Shown here piece after piece: positions 36,020 to 44,799 of a stretch of DNA of 64,000 bases. The first letter of the stretch is position 1. Each line of letters opens with the position of its first letter. The DNA comes from Actinomycetota bacterium (GTDB lineage: Bacteria; Actinomycetota; Acidimicrobiia; Acidimicrobiales; RAAP-2). A model generated the notes under the pieces. It worked only from the letters and a program-made list of their open reading frames with translations. It was not told where the DNA came from and did not search any database. Made by a program: the position numbers and the translations under genes. The DNA lies in assembly GCA_029850535.1 (NCBI GenBank), contig JARCRU010000101.1:62001-126000 (forward strand), written 5' to 3'.

Positions 36020-37407
36020 TGCGCAGTCGAAGCTTGCGACTACGACTGATCCTCATCTTCGGACTCGGAACGTTGCTGCTGAGTTCATTGCTCGGAACGT
36101 TGACCTTCTTCGGCGTGCGCCATGTCTTGATCGCTCAACAGCAGCAGACTGACCTGCAGCAGAGTTTCGTGAACGCCGCCCTGATCCGCAATACTCTCTA
36201 CACCGCACCTCTCACCTTGACCAATGAGGTGAGTTCCATCCAGCAATCAGCCAACTCAGTCCTCTTGCTCAATATCCACGGACAGTGGCAGACAATCAAC
36301 CCCCAGATCCCCTCCGTCGACATCTCGACAGCGGCACTTCGCGCCACGACTAGTGGTCACGTCACCACCGAAACCCGTTCCGTCCAGTCTGCCCTCGTCT
36401 ACGTCGTCGGGATCCCGATTCCCGCGGTTCAGACGCAGGTCTACGAGGTCTGGCCGCTCAACGGTCTCGAGCACAACATGCGCGTTCTCCTCATCATCAT
36501 CGGCTCGGCCGCACTGCTGACGACAATTCTCGGAGCGGGCGGAGGGGTCTGGGTCTCGCGACGGACACTACGCCCGCTCGTGGTGGTCTCGGACGCCGCC
36601 GCGCGCATCGCCGGAGGCGACTTCGCCACTCGACTCCCCACGACCCACGCCGGTTCCGAAATCGAACAGTTGACCGAGTCGTTCAACGCCATGGTCAACC
36701 AACTCGTGACCAAACTCGAGCGTGATGCACGTTTCGCCAGTGACGTGAGTCACGAGTTGCGCTCACCCCTGACGGCCCTGGCGATGTCGGCCTCGGTTCT
36801 CGAGCAGCATCGCGACGAACTCGCCCCCGCCGCGCAACAGAGTCTCACTATGTTGAGTGCGGAGATTCTGGTCTTCCAGGGTCTCATCGAGGACCTCATC
36901 GAACTCTCGCGCTCCGACGCGGGCGCCAATGCCCTCATTCTCGAAGTGATTCCCATCGCCGAGCTCACTCGACAAGCGGTGCGTTCGGTGATCCGACGCA
37001 GTGGCGGGCCCGAACCCCTCGTCGAGGTCGACCCGGAACTTGAACGAGCCCGGGTACTGGTCGATCGACGTCGCTTCGAACGCATCATCGCCAACTTGAT
37101 GGACAACGCCCAGCACTACGCCGGAGGAACGACCGCCATCCGCCTGGCGTCACGAGGGTCTCGGGTCGAGCTCAACGTCGACGACGCCGGTCCCGGGATC
37201 AGCGAAGGGGAACAAGAACACGTCTTCGAACGCTTCTATCGGGGTCGGGCCGCCCACGACCGCAGCGTGGTGCGCGGGACCGGGCTCGGGCTCGCATTGG
37301 TGCGAGAGCACGTGAAGTCCCTCGACGGCGAGATCCGCGCGACGCGCAGCCCCGAAGGAGGTGCTCGACTGCAGATCGAGTTGCCGCTAGTGGAGTTTCC
37401 CTCGTGA
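36019..37407 (+). CDS. Sensor histidine kinase, MtrB-like
   Basis: Membrane sensor of 462 residues. It has one helix near 8-33, an extracytoplasmic domain of about 115 residues, a second helix (154-178), a HAMP linker, the H-box SHELRSPL with phospho-acceptor His245, and an HATPase domain (NLMDNAQHYAGG, DDAGPGI, GTGLGLALV). The GTG start overlaps the regulator stop by one base, and its own stop overlaps the lipoprotein GTG (GTGA), so the three are coupled. The signal sensed is unknown. Confidence 0.9.
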   Translation: MRSRSLRLRLILIFGLGTLLLSSLLGTLTFFGVRHVLIAQQQQTDLQQSFVNAALIRNTLYTAPLTLTNEVSSIQQSANSVLLLNIHGQWQTINPQIPSVDISTAALRATTSGHVTTETRSVQSALVYVVGIPIPAVQTQVYEVWPLNGLEHNMRVLLIIIGSAALLTTILGAGGGVWVSRRTLRPLVVVSDAAARIAGGDFATRLPTTHAGSEIEQLTESFNAMVNQLVTKLERDARFASDVSHELRSPLTALAMSASVLEQHRDELAPAAQQSLTMLSAEILVFQGLIEDLIELSRSDAGANALILEVIPIAELTRQAVRSVIRRSGGPEPLVEVDPELERARVLVDRRRFERIIANLMDNAQHYAGGTTAIRLASRGSRVELNVDDAGPGISEGEQEHVFERFYRGRAAHDRSVVRGTGLGLALVREHVKSLDGEIRATRSPEGGARLQIELPLVEFPS

Positions 37408-37988
37408 GGTCCCTGCGACGCCTCGGCGTCCTCGTGGTGTGCGCTCTGGCCCTGAGCGGATGCACCTTGGTATCGACCTCCTCGTCGCCCAGTCTGATCA
37501 GCCCCAACGACGTGCCCTTGGGATTGCTCGACCCGACCATTCCCTTCACCGACTTCGCTCAAGTGCACTTCGTGACCCGCCAGATCTACTTGGTCGACCA
37601 CTCCCAACACGTGGTCGCGGTCAATCGGTTGGTGACGTCACCCCCGACCCTGTCCGAGGTTCTGCACTACGTACCCCTCGGACCCACCGCGAACGAGCAG
37701 GCCAACGGGATCACGACAGAGATCCCGTCGACCATGGTCGTCAATCAGGCAAACATGCCCAACGACGACGGAATTGCGCTGGTGGATGTGAGTGGGGCCC
37801 TTCTTCAGCTCACGCCCAACGCGCGGCGACTCGCCGTCGCGCAGCTGCTCTTCACCGCGCAAGCCATGGGCGCGGACACGGGTATCAAGATTTCCATCAA
37901 TCAGATTCCCTTCACCCTCCAATTGACCAACGGCTCGAACGTCACACTGATCACGCCAGCGGAGCTGGACTACTTACGACAGCGCTAA
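37404..37988 (+). CDS. GerMN-domain lipoprotein (short LpqB-like)
   Basis: A 194-residue secreted lipoprotein with a basic start, a hydrophobic stretch and the lipobox LSGC (Cys20). The rest matches the layout of a GerMN/sporulation-type domain (IYLVDHSQHVVAVNR). LpqB in mycobacteria sits in the same place after mtrAB and modulates the kinase but is about three times longer. Only the GerMN part is present here. It overlaps rsfS convergently by four bases. Confidence 0.75.
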   Translation: MRSLRRLGVLVVCALALSGCTLVSTSSSPSLISPNDVPLGLLDPTIPFTDFAQVHFVTRQIYLVDHSQHVVAVNRLVTSPPTLSEVLHYVPLGPTANEQANGITTEIPSTMVVNQANMPNDDGIALVDVSGALLQLTPNARRLAVAQLLFTAQAMGADTGIKISINQIPFTLQLTNGSNVTLITPAELDYLRQR

Positions 37989-38374
37989 CGCTGGTGGGCA
38001 GGACGGAATGCGGGAGCCGCACTCCAGAGGTGTTCGAGGTCGTAGTAGTCGCGGGTCTCCAGATCGAAGACGTGCACGATGACATCGCCGTAGTCGAGGG
38101 CGATCCATTGGGCCGTCGTCCAACCCTCAACGCGACTGGGCTTGAGCGTGAGGGCCACGTACACGCGTCGTTCAATCTCTTCAGCGATGGAACGAACCTG
38201 TCGATCGTTTCGTCCCGCGGTGATCACTAGCGCATCGAAGGAGTCGACGAAGTCGCGTAGGTCCAGGACCACGGTGTCAACGCTCAACTTCTCATCGGCA
38301 CCATCGAGTACCGCATCAATCACGGCAGTGACGAATGAATCTTGGGGGCCGCGCACTGTGCCGCCACTGGTCAC
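37985..38374 (-). CDS. rsfS: Ribosomal silencing factor RsfS (Iojap family)
   Basis: Binds L14 on free 50S subunits and blocks subunit joining in starvation. The 129-residue product shows the family core VVLDLRDFVDSFDALVITAG, the GWTTAQWIALDYGDVIVHVF motif and RDYYDLEHLW. The GTG start is eight bases after the small membrane ORF. It is downstream of nadD as in many genomes. Confidence 0.95.
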   Translation of the reverse strand: MTSGGTVRGPQDSFVTAVIDAVLDGADEKLSVDTVVLDLRDFVDSFDALVITAGRNDRQVRSIAEEIERRVYVALTLKPSRVEGWTTAQWIALDYGDVIVHVFDLETRDYYDLEHLWSAAPAFRPAHQR

Positions 38375-38382
38375 GATCTCGC

Positions 38383-38562
38383 TCAGTGGCCCACTCCTAG
38401 AACGATGACGGCGACCACGAAGGGAACGCTCACGGCACTCACGCCGATAATGGCGTAGCGCTGTCGAAGTCGGCGCGCGTCACGACGCGTTCGTGGCGCG
38501 CGCTCGAGCACCGACACTGGTGCTAGAGACCCGTCTGTGATGTCGAACGCGCGAACGGCCAT
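38383..38562 (-). CDS. Small single-helix membrane protein between nadD and rsfS
   Basis: An ORF of 59 codons, just below the track cut-off, starting ATG at 38562 and ending TGA at 38383. The first 35 residues are polar and Arg-rich (ERAPRTRRDARRLRQR), and the last 24 form one hydrophobic helix (AIIGVSAVSVPFVVAVIVLG), so a C-terminally anchored protein is predicted. It is 11 bases after nadD and eight before rsfS on the same strand, and a GAG-rich stretch precedes the ATG. Position and codon pattern suggest a real gene. I do not recognise a family. Confidence 0.6.
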   Translation of the reverse strand: MAVRAFDITDGSLAPVSVLERAPRTRRDARRLRQRYAIIGVSAVSVPFVVAVIVLGVGH

Positions 38563-38573
38563 TAGCTCTCACT

Positions 38574-39143
38574 CTACTCCGCGGCACCCTGATAAAGAGC
38601 GATGACTTCGCCGGGCATGTACAATTTCAGGCTCTCCGTATCAAGTGGAGTCTCGCGCAGGAAGGTGCTGGACAAGTCCACCGGCGCCATGGCAATTTCG
38701 TAGCAATTCCACCCGTCGGGCGCCACGAGTGGCGTGCCAGGGCGCGGGATGATCCCGACTGCCACCAGTTCGCGCAATTCGGCCGCACGATGCCAGGTCG
38801 GCAGTTGGGGCGCCAGATCCGCGCCAATCAGGACATCGACCTGATCGGTCTCCTCCAGCAGTTCCATGACCGTGTCGATGGTGTAGGAAGGTCCGGGCCG
38901 ATTGATCTCTCGATCGCTCACGCGCACCAGTTCTAAATCATCGAAGGCGACCGTCGCCATCGCTAGGCGCAGTGGGGCCGAATGCACTTGGCTCACCGCA
39001 CTCTTGCGATAGGGATCACCGGCCACGGTCACTTCGATCAGATCGAATCGCCCCGTAGCGGCGGCCGCGCGTAACGCCGCGACGTGTCCGTTATGGGGTG
39101 GATCGAACGTGCCCCCGAAGAGGCCGAGACGACGGAGGAGCAC
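38574..39143 (-). CDS. nadD: Nicotinate-nucleotide adenylyltransferase
   Basis: Converts nicotinate mononucleotide to deamido-NAD. The 189 residues include the nucleotidyltransferase motif GGTFDPPHNGH (10-20), the IGADLAPQLPTWHRA segment and the C-terminal SSTFLRE variant of the ISST motif. The GTG start follows TAGGCT by six bases without a ribosome-binding site. It is divergent from DAHP synthase and upstream of rsfS. Confidence 0.94.
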   Translation of the reverse strand: MLLRRLGLFGGTFDPPHNGHVAALRAAAATGRFDLIEVTVAGDPYRKSAVSQVHSAPLRLAMATVAFDDLELVRVSDREINRPGPSYTIDTVMELLEETDQVDVLIGADLAPQLPTWHRAAELRELVAVGIIPRPGTPLVAPDGWNCYEIAMAPVDLSSTFLRETPLDTESLKLYMPGEVIALYQGAAE

Positions 39144-39149
39144 CTCATC

Positions 39150-39155
39150 AGCCTA
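39150..39155 (-). promoter_or_regulatory. Putative -10 (TAGGCT) for leaderless nadD
   Basis: TAGGCT, six bases (GATGAG), then the nadD GTG. It lies in the 57-base divergent region shared with the DAHP synthase promoter, so both divergent genes appear leaderless. Confidence 0.5.
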
Positions 39156-39164
39156 ACGGCACAA

Positions 39165-39194
39165 TTGCTGAGTCTCCAATCAAACCTCTAGCCT
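39165..39194 (+). promoter_or_regulatory. Promoter TTGCTG-N18-TAGCCT for leaderless DAHP synthase
   Basis: TTGCTG (39165-39170) and TAGCCT (39189-39194) are 18 bases apart, and the -10 is followed by six bases and the ATG at 39201. It is the only leaderless candidate here with a plausible -35. Confidence 0.6.
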
Positions 39195-39200
39195 TAGGTC

Positions 39201-40580
39201 ATGTCTGAACGTACACCGTGGAACCCCGCCAGCTGGCGAGAGCGCATCGCCGCGCAGAGTCCCTTGTGGCCCGACGCCGACCACCTCTCGCGCGTCGAGG
39301 CCGAACTCGCCACCAAGCCACCACTCGTCTTCGCGGGTGAAGCGCGCCGCCTCACCCAGCAACTGGGTAAGGCCGCTCACGGCGAGGCCTTCTTGTTACA
39401 GGCCGGCGACTGCGCGGAGTCCTTCGAGGATTCCTCCGCCGACGCCATCCGTGACAAGTTGAAGGTCATCTTGCAGATGGCCGTGGCCCTCACCTACGCC
39501 TCGGGGGTACCGGTCGTGAAGGTGGGTCGTATCGCGGGACAATTCGCGAAGCCGCGGTCCGAGCACTACGAGGAACGCGACGGCGTACGACTGGACGCCT
39601 TCCGGGGTCACATCGTCAACCACGAGGCCTTCAACGAGGATGCCCGTCGTCCCAACCCTGAGCGTCTCCTCGACGCCTACCACCAGAGTGTCGCGACGCT
39701 GAACCTGTTGCGCGCCTTCACTACCGGTGGTTTCGCCGCCCTGACGAGGGTCCACGCCTGGAACCAGGAGTTCGTCACGAATTCGCCCGAAGGCAAACGC
39801 TACGAGGTGCTCGCCGACGACATCGATCGCGCGCTCGCCTTCATGCGCGCCTGTGGCGTCAACCTCGACGTCGACCACGAACTCTCGAGCGTGGACTTCT
39901 ACACCAGTCACGAGGCGTTGATCTTGCCCTACGAGCAGGCCCTGACTCGTCAGGACTCCCTGACTGGTGACTGGTACGACTGCTCGGCGCACATGCTCTG
40001 GATCGGTGACCGCACGCGCCAGGTCGACGGCGCCCACGTCGAGTTCCTGCGCGGCGTCGCCAACCCCATTGGGCTCAAGGTGGGACCCAGCACGAGTGTC
40101 GACGACCTCAAAACGCTACATTCGCTGTTGAACCCCCACAACGTGCCCGGTCGGCTGACCTTGATCGCGCGCATGGGGCGTGACAAGGTGAGCACCCTCC
40201 TGCCACCCCTGGTGACCGCGATGAAGGATGAGGGTGCTGAGGTGCTCTGGACCTGCGACCCCATGCACGGCAATACCTTTAAGGCCAGTGGTGGGCAGAA
40301 GACTCGTCGTTTCGACGACGTTCTCACCGAAGTGGCCCAGTTCTTCGCTGTGCACCAGGCCCTCGGCACCTGGCCCTCGGGTCTACACATCGAGTTGACC
40401 GGGGGCAACGTGACCGAGTGCCTCGGGGGAGGCGACCAGCTCGACGAATCTGATCTTGACACCAACTACACCTCGATCTGCGACCCGCGTCTCAACGCGT
40501 CGCAGAGTCTCGACATGGCCTTTCACGTCAGTGAATTCCTTCAGCGCGCGGTCACCGCACGCGGCGCGCGGTCGTTGTAA
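39201..40580 (+). CDS. 3-deoxy-7-phosphoheptulonate synthase, class II
   Basis: First step of the shikimate pathway, of the plant/actinobacterial AroA-II type. The 459 residues show [29 protein letters not shown], the metal and substrate motifs WCDPMHGN-like (WTCDPMHGN) and the [15 protein letters not shown] segment. Length matches the family. It is probably leaderless. Its last 40 bases overlap the convergent phosphatase gene. Symbols vary between aroF, aroG and aroH, so none is assigned. Confidence 0.96.
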   Translation: MSERTPWNPASWRERIAAQSPLWPDADHLSRVEAELATKPPLVFAGEARRLTQQLGKAAHGEAFLLQAGDCAESFEDSSADAIRDKLKVILQMAVALTYASGVPVVKVGRIAGQFAKPRSEHYEERDGVRLDAFRGHIVNHEAFNEDARRPNPERLLDAYHQSVATLNLLRAFTTGGFAALTRVHAWNQEFVTNSPEGKRYEVLADDIDRALAFMRACGVNLDVDHELSSVDFYTSHEALILPYEQALTRQDSLTGDWYDCSAHMLWIGDRTRQVDGAHVEFLRGVANPIGLKVGPSTSVDDLKTLHSLLNPHNVPGRLTLIARMGRDKVSTLLPPLVTAMKDEGAEVLWTCDPMHGNTFKASGGQKTRRFDDVLTEVAQFFAVHQALGTWPSGLHIELTGGNVTECLGGGDQLDESDLDTNYTSICDPRLNASQSLDMAFHVSEFLQRAVTARGARSL

Positions 40581-41221
40581 CGCAGGAGTCGCACCTGACC
40601 GGCGTCGAACTCGATCTCGGTCATCGAACAGTGCTCCGTGCGCAGGCGTAACCGCGCGGCGGGTGACGCTCCCATCGCGAGTTTCATCGCTTGCTCGATG
40701 ACGCCACCGTGCACGAACAAAATGACCAACTCTCCGGGGTGAGCCTCACTGAGTCGAAGGAACGCCCCGACGCAGCGATCGTAGAAGCCGGTCCACGATT
40801 CGCCCTCGGGAGCGAAGGGTTGGGCGGGGTCCCGGTCCCAGTCGGGCCCGCCGAAGGTGGCGATCATCTCGTCCCAGTCCATCGCGTCAGCGCGACCCGG
40901 GTGCAATTCGCACAGGTCGCAATCCTCATCCACGCGCGAAAGGGGTAGCGACTGCGCTACGAGAGCGGCGGTCTCCTTGGCACGCGCGAGCACTGAGGAG
41001 TAGAGGGCCGCGACGTCGTCGAATTCGCGCGTGCGAGCGAGTCGATCAGCCAGGGCCACCGCCTGCTCTCGACCCCGGTCGGTCAGCCCAGTGCATCCCA
41101 GGGGACCGCCCACGATTCCCGCCACGTTACAGTGCGCCTCGCCGTGTCGCACCAGGACGAGTCGGGTACCTCGAGGTTCCTCGCCACTCGTTCGAAAGCC
41201 CTGGGGTGGTTCGGTCGCCAT
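40541..41221 (-). CDS. Histidine phosphatase (phosphoglycerate mutase-like) family protein
   Basis: A 226-residue enzyme of the branch-1 histidine phosphatase fold, with the phospho-acceptor motif [10 protein letters not shown], the later [11 protein letters not shown] arginine segment, an acid region CELHPG and the second catalytic histidine in FVHGGVIEQ. It could be a cofactor-dependent phosphatase or a small-molecule phosphatase; the substrate is not evident. The ATG at 41221 overlaps the VWA stop by one base (TGATG). It overlaps the 3' end of DAHP synthase by 40 bases. Confidence 0.85.
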   Translation of the reverse strand: MATEPPQGFRTSGEEPRGTRLVLVRHGEAHCNVAGIVGGPLGCTGLTDRGREQAVALADRLARTREFDDVAALYSSVLARAKETAALVAQSLPLSRVDEDCDLCELHPGRADAMDWDEMIATFGGPDWDRDPAQPFAPEGESWTGFYDRCVGAFLRLSEAHPGELVILFVHGGVIEQAMKLAMGASPAARLRLRTEHCSMTEIEFDAGQVRLLRYNDRAPRAVTAR

Positions 41222-42609
41222 CAGTTGAGTCCACCCACGAATGCCTCGAGTTGGCGAAGCGTGCGACATTCCAGCACGTCCGAGCAATGCGGTGCGTAAA
41301 GACTCAAGACGGAGTCTCCGCTGTTCCAGTAGCTTCGCGGCTCGGGATTGAGCCAGTACAGCGCCTTCACTCGGCGCGCGATGTCCTCGAGCACTTCGGC
41401 CTGCGCCGGGTGATAGTTGTTACGCGCGTCACCAAGAATGAGGACCGTCGTGCGACGGGTTAACTCGGGAGCGAAGCGGCGCGCGAAGATACCGAGCGCT
41501 CGACCGTAGTCGCTGTGACCATCCACCGCGACCACGTCGGCCTCGGCGGCGATGCGTTCGACGGCCTCGGCGGGGTCGTCGGTCTCGGAGAAGAGGTGGG
41601 TGACCTCGTCGAGGCCGTCCACGAACACGAAACTTCTCACCTGGGCGAACTGGCTGGAGATGGCGTGCACCAGGTGCAGCGTGAAACGAGCGAACGAGGC
41701 CACCGAGCCCGACACATCGGCGATGACCACGATCTCGGGCTTGGCGGGACGCGGCGGTTTGAATCTCACGTCAATGGGGACCCCACCGGTCGAGAGCGAA
41801 CTTCTCACCGTGTGACGCAGGTCAATGGGGCCCCGGTGGCGGTGGCGACGCCGACGCGCGAGGCGCACCGCGAGTTTGCGACTCAGTGGACGCAGGGCCC
41901 GCTCGAGTTGCACCATCTCCTCACGATTGGCGTGCATGACGTCGATGTCTTCGGGTAGGGTCTCGCGCACCGACTCCGCCATCGCCTCCGCCCCGCGATC
42001 TTGCACCAGTCGCTCTCGAATCTCGACCTCGACCATGGTCTTGAAACCCTCGACGCGCTGGTGCGCGTCATCACTCGCTAGGCGTTCGCTGAGCGCGTCC
42101 TCACCGACCGCGAGGTTCACGCTGGCCAGGCGCCGCTCCATCTCTTCGAGGTCGAGCTGACGCAGCGTCCGATAGAGGTAGTAGGCGCCGCCCACGGGCC
42201 GGCCGGGCTCGATACCCGCGTAGCGCGCCACGGCCTCGGCCGCGCTCTGGCGCAGGGCTCTTCGATTATTCTCGCGCAACGCGTCAAAGAGCTGCTCGGC
42301 CAACTCCGCGCCCGAACGTTGCGGCGCGTCGGGCGAATCCCCGCTGGGCGACCCGGGCATCGCCGCGTCCGTCGCGTCGAGGGGGCCACCTGGGCGTCGA
42401 TGCGCGAAAAAAACCTCGTACGCGGTGTCGAAGGCGCCGAGGTGGTCACCGCTCTTGACGAGCGTGGCGCACAGGGCGGAGCGAAAGAGCGACTGGTCCG
42501 CCACGTCGATGGTCTCCAGGGCCCGCGCCGCATCCACGGTCTCGCTCATCGAGACGGGAATGCCCACGGTGCGCAATTCTCCGATGAACGAGCTCAGGAG
42601 ATCGAGCAC
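41221..42609 (-). CDS. VWA domain protein, CoxE-like
   Basis: A 462-residue soluble protein with a C-terminal von Willebrand A domain containing the MIDAS motif DVSGS and later acid residues (VDGHSDYGRAL, LGDARNN). The N-terminal region is a helical CoxE/DUF58-like segment with a very basic stretch, RLARRRRHRHR. Three bases separate it from the MoxR ATPase gene. MoxR-VWA pairs act as metal-insertion or complex-assembly chaperones (for example CoxD/CoxE). No CO dehydrogenase gene lies nearby, so the client is unknown. Confidence 0.85.
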   Translation of the reverse strand: MLDLLSSFIGELRTVGIPVSMSETVDAARALETIDVADQSLFRSALCATLVKSGDHLGAFDTAYEVFFAHRRPGGPLDATDAAMPGSPSGDSPDAPQRSGAELAEQLFDALRENNRRALRQSAAEAVARYAGIEPGRPVGGAYYLYRTLRQLDLEEMERRLASVNLAVGEDALSERLASDDAHQRVEGFKTMVEVEIRERLVQDRGAEAMAESVRETLPEDIDVMHANREEMVQLERALRPLSRKLAVRLARRRRHRHRGPIDLRHTVRSSLSTGGVPIDVRFKPPRPAKPEIVVIADVSGSVASFARFTLHLVHAISSQFAQVRSFVFVDGLDEVTHLFSETDDPAEAVERIAAEADVVAVDGHSDYGRALGIFARRFAPELTRRTTVLILGDARNNYHPAQAEVLEDIARRVKALYWLNPEPRSYWNSGDSVLSLYAPHCSDVLECRTLRQLEAFVGGLN

Positions 42610-42612
42610 GCG

Positions 42613-43548
42613 CTAAGAGGAACGCCCGAGAATCTCGCGCGTCGCTTTCTCGATATCGGACTGGTACTTGAGCAGGACGTGCAGGGTCTCGGCTACCAGG
42701 TCTTCACCTAGTTCTTCGCGTCCCAGGATCACCAGCGTCCGTGCCCAGTCGAGGGTCTCAGAGACCGAGGGTGACTTCTTTAAGTCCATCATCCGCAGCG
42801 AGCGCACCACCTGAGAGATCTGCTCGGCCAGGGCCGTGGCGATCCCGGGCACCCTCGAGAGAATGATGTCGCGCTCACGCTCCACGTCGGGATATCCCAG
42901 GTGCAGGTACAAGCAACGCCGCTTGAGGGCCTCGGAGAGTTCGCGGGTGTTGTTCGACGTCAAGAAGACCATGGGAATCTGTCGAGCCTTGAGAGTGCCC
43001 AGTTCGGGAATCGACACCTGGTATTCCGAGAGAATCTCCAAGAGCAACGCTTCGGTCTCGAGTTCGACGCGGTCGACCTCGTCGATCAGGAGCACCACCG
43101 GATCGGTGGCGGTGATGGCTTCGAGCAAGGGACGCGTCAGCAGGAACTCCTCGGCGAAAATGTCCTCTTCGAGTTCGGACCACACCTCAGCGGATCCCTC
43201 AGGTCGCCCAGCTTGAATACGCAAAAGTTGCTTGCGGTAGTTCCACTCGTAGAGCGCCTTGGTCTCGTCGAGCCCCTCGTAACACTGCAGGCGGATCAGT
43301 CGCGCACCGAGCGACTCGGCCACGGCCTTGGCCAAGGCCGTCTTGCCCGTACCGGCGGGTCCTTCGACCAGGACCGGCTTCGCGAGGCGATCCGCGAGGA
43401 AGGTGACGGAGGAGATGGCGTCTGAACTGAGGTAGTCGTGCTCGGCCAAGCGAGAGTGCAGGTCCTCGGGCGACGAGAATCGCACCGGGGGCACCTCGGT
43501 CAGCCCCAGGCGCTCGGCGAGCTCGTGACGCGGATCGAGGGCGCTCAC
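42613..43548 (-). CDS. MoxR-family AAA+ ATPase
   Basis: AAA+ chaperone of 311 residues with Walker A GPAGTGKT, Walker B VVLLIDEVDR, a sensor-1 TSNNTREL and a C-terminal lid. I take the GTG at 43548, which overlaps the proA stop as GTGA; the 62 extra residues in the track are antisense-like. It precedes the VWA partner with a three-base gap. It is CoxD-like in size and motifs, but the client is not in this window. Confidence 0.9.
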   Translation of the reverse strand: MSALDPRHELAERLGLTEVPPVRFSSPEDLHSRLAEHDYLSSDAISSVTFLADRLAKPVLVEGPAGTGKTALAKAVAESLGARLIRLQCYEGLDETKALYEWNYRKQLLRIQAGRPEGSAEVWSELEEDIFAEEFLLTRPLLEAITATDPVVLLIDEVDRVELETEALLLEILSEYQVSIPELGTLKARQIPMVFLTSNNTRELSEALKRRCLYLHLGYPDVERERDIILSRVPGIATALAEQISQVVRSLRMMDLKKSPSVSETLDWARTLVILGREELGEDLVAETLHVLLKYQSDIEKATREILGRSS

Positions 43549-44777
43549 CGCACGTGTCCGTCGCCGCGCAGCACCCACTTGAGGCACGTCAATTCGCGAA
43601 GTCCCATGGGACCTCGCGCGTGGAGCTTCTGGGTCGAAATGCCGACCTCGCCACCCAGGCCCAATTCTCCGCCGTCGACGAACCGCGTCGAGGCGTTGAC
43701 CACCACCGCCGCGGCGTCCACCCGACGCACCCACGCTTCGGCGTTGGTGGCGTCGCGCGTCACGATGGCTTCGGAGTGACCGGTACCGAAGGTCGCGACG
43801 TGCTCAACCGCCTCGTCGAGCGAGTCAACGACCTTGACGGCCAGAACCAGGTCCAGGAACTCGCGCTCGTAGTCGTCGACGCTCGCGGGTGTCGCGGCGG
43901 GCAACACCGCCCTCGTGCGCTCGTCACCGCGCAACTCGACCTGGGGAATGGCGTTCGCCAGCGCCACGAGGAATTGCGGGGCCACGGCAGCATTCACTAG
44001 TACGGTCTCGGCGGCGTTGCACACTCCCGGACGCGACGTCTTCGCGTTCACGACAATGCTGAGGGCCTGTTCCAGATCGGCGCTGGCGTCCACGTAAATG
44101 TGGCAGTTACCGTCGCCGTCGAGGACGAAGGGCACCCGGGCGTGCTCGCGCATCGCGGCGATCAAACTCGGCCCGCCGCGCGGAATCAAACAATCAAGGA
44201 CGTCGGTCATCTGCATGAACTTCACGGCCACTTCGTGCGATGAGTCCTGCACCAGCGCCACCGCGTCCTCGGGCAGATCGTGCGCGCGCAACGCGTCGCG
44301 CCACTGGTCGACAATGAATTGATTCGACCGTTGGGCCGACGAGGATCCCCGCAGGTAGGCGGCATTGCCACTGCGCACGCACAGGCCCGCGACGTCGCTG
44401 GTCACGTTGGGTCGATTCTCGTACACGACGCCGATCACCCCCAGGGGTACCCGCAACCGCTCCACCCGCAGTCCATTGGGTCGCACGCTGGCGTCGACGA
44501 TTTCGAAGAGGGGGTCACTCGAGGCGGCGATTTCGCGCAACGCCTCGGACATCGCGGTGATGCGCTGACTCGTCAGGGTCAATCGGTCGACGCCAGCGCC
44601 GGATTCGACGTAGACCGCCACCTCCTCGGCGTTGATCGTGAGGAGTTCGTCCTCCCGTTTCTCGAGGGCGTCAGCCACTCGTAGGAGGACGGCTACTCGC
44701 TGATCATTACTGGCCTGGGCGAGGGCGCGCGCGGCCTCGCGGACGTTGCGGCCCTGCGCGGCCAGTGAACTCGACAT
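43545..44777 (-). CDS. proA: Gamma-glutamyl phosphate reductase
   Basis: Second step of proline synthesis, an aldehyde-dehydrogenase-fold enzyme of 410 residues. It shows VPLGVIGVVYENRPNVT, CLIPRGGPSLI, the catalytic cysteine in SRPGVCNAAET, and a typical C-terminal KWVLRGDGHVR. The ATG lacks a ribosome-binding site and follows TACGAT by six bases. The proB gene is directly upstream, and a MoxR ATPase is coupled downstream. Confidence 0.96.
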   Translation of the reverse strand: MSSSLAAQGRNVREAARALAQASNDQRVAVLLRVADALEKREDELLTINAEEVAVYVESGAGVDRLTLTSQRITAMSEALREIAASSDPLFEIVDASVRPNGLRVERLRVPLGVIGVVYENRPNVTSDVAGLCVRSGNAAYLRGSSSAQRSNQFIVDQWRDALRAHDLPEDAVALVQDSSHEVAVKFMQMTDVLDCLIPRGGPSLIAAMREHARVPFVLDGDGNCHIYVDASADLEQALSIVVNAKTSRPGVCNAAETVLVNAAVAPQFLVALANAIPQVELRGDERTRAVLPAATPASVDDYEREFLDLVLAVKVVDSLDEAVEHVATFGTGHSEAIVTRDATNAEAWVRRVDAAAVVVNASTRFVDGGELGLGGEVGISTQKLHARGPMGLRELTCLKWVLRGDGHVR

Positions 44778-44783
44778 GGTGCA

Positions 44784-44789
44784 ATCGTA
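44784..44789 (-). promoter_or_regulatory. Putative -10 (TACGAT) for leaderless proA
   Basis: TACGAT, six bases (TGCACC), then the proA ATG, in the 22-base gap after proB. It suggests that proA can be transcribed independently of proB. Confidence 0.5.
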
Positions 44790-44799
44790 CTGGAGGCCG

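Noticed and set aside
41221-43548. MoxR-VWA pair as a defence (ternary) system
   Set aside because: No third effector component, no neighbouring defence genes, and coupling to proA; CoxDE-like chaperones explain it better.
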